Assembly: GCA_003250175.1 (NCBI GenBank)
Contig: QKHD01000290.1
Location: 1-5,574, forward strand
Length of the DNA: 5,574 nucleotides
Origin: Helicobacteraceae bacterium
GTDB taxonomy: Bacteria > Campylobacterota > Campylobacteria > Campylobacterales > SZUA-545
Direction: 5' to 3'
This document shows positions 5,554 through 5,574 of the stretch, in pieces. The stretch's first letter is position 1. Every line of letters begins with the position of its first letter. The translations under genes and the position numbers were made by a program. The notes under the pieces were generated by a model. The model was not told the DNA's origin. It saw nothing but the letters and a program-made list of their open reading frames with translations, and searched no databases.

Positions 5554-5574
5554 GTGGTTGGTGTCGAAAACCTC
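5554..5574 (+). CDS. Possible start of a downstream gene (runs off the window)
   Basis: A GTG at 5554 opens a frame that stays open to the window end (seven codons, VVGVENL or MVGVENL). AGGA at 5543-5546 overlaps the preceding stop codon and sits 7 bases upstream, a good ribosome binding distance. Seven codons are too few to identify a product or to be sure the frame is used. Confidence 0.2.

Noticed and set aside
1..5574. CRISPR array, tRNA/rRNA, insertion sequence or attachment site
   Set aside because: No spaced direct repeats, RNA gene signatures, transposase or terminal repeats seen; the window is almost fully covered by conserved coding sequence.

Overview
This window is one strand-consistent chemotaxis signalling cluster, all on the + strand: cheA (3' part) - cheR - a histidine-kinase-like gene - cheD - cheB - a J-domain protein gene. 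The first five genes are packed with gaps of 4, 14, 4 and 1 bases, as expected for one operon. A 64-base gap precedes the J-domain gene, which may still be read through. The only gap of any size is that one, and almost every base is coding.

Layout: bases 1-1380 hold the C-terminal part of CheA (end of a long Pro/Ala linker, then the dimerisation, ATPase and CheW-like domains). Bases 1385-2209 encode CheR, the receptor methyltransferase. Bases 2224-3117 encode a cytoplasmic protein that looks like a histidine kinase, but has Asn where the phospho-accepting His should be. Bases 3122-3607 encode CheD (receptor deamidase), 3609-4643 CheB (receiver plus methylesterase/deamidase), and 4708-5544 a protein with an unrecognised N-terminal region and a C-terminal J domain. 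A downstream gene may begin at 5554.

How it fits together: CheA autophosphorylates in response to receptors and passes phosphate to CheB (and to a CheY outside the window). CheR adds methyl groups to receptor glutamates, CheB removes them, and CheD deamidates receptor glutamines. That is a complete receptor-modification (adaptation) set. No CheY, CheZ, CheC/CheX, CheW or receptor gene is visible. The odd member is the kinase-like protein between cheR and cheD. It keeps the whole ATP-binding site, has Asn60 in place of the H-box His, yet keeps an ExxN pattern at the place where HisKA kinases carry their phosphatase residues. It ends in a Ser-rich linker and an acidic/aromatic tail. I suggest, as inference only, that it is a dedicated phosphatase or ATP-dependent regulator of a chemotaxis response regulator. 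This is the most interesting item in the window.

Organism: a motile or surface-sensing Gram-negative bacterium. The J-domain protein and the kinase-like/cheD pairing remind me from memory of Campylobacterota (Sulfurimonas/Hydrogenimonas-type), which would make this a relatively GC-rich member with G/C-rich third codon positions. Deltaproteobacterial-type lineages are not excluded. This placement is tentative and rests on recollection of protein families, not on a search.
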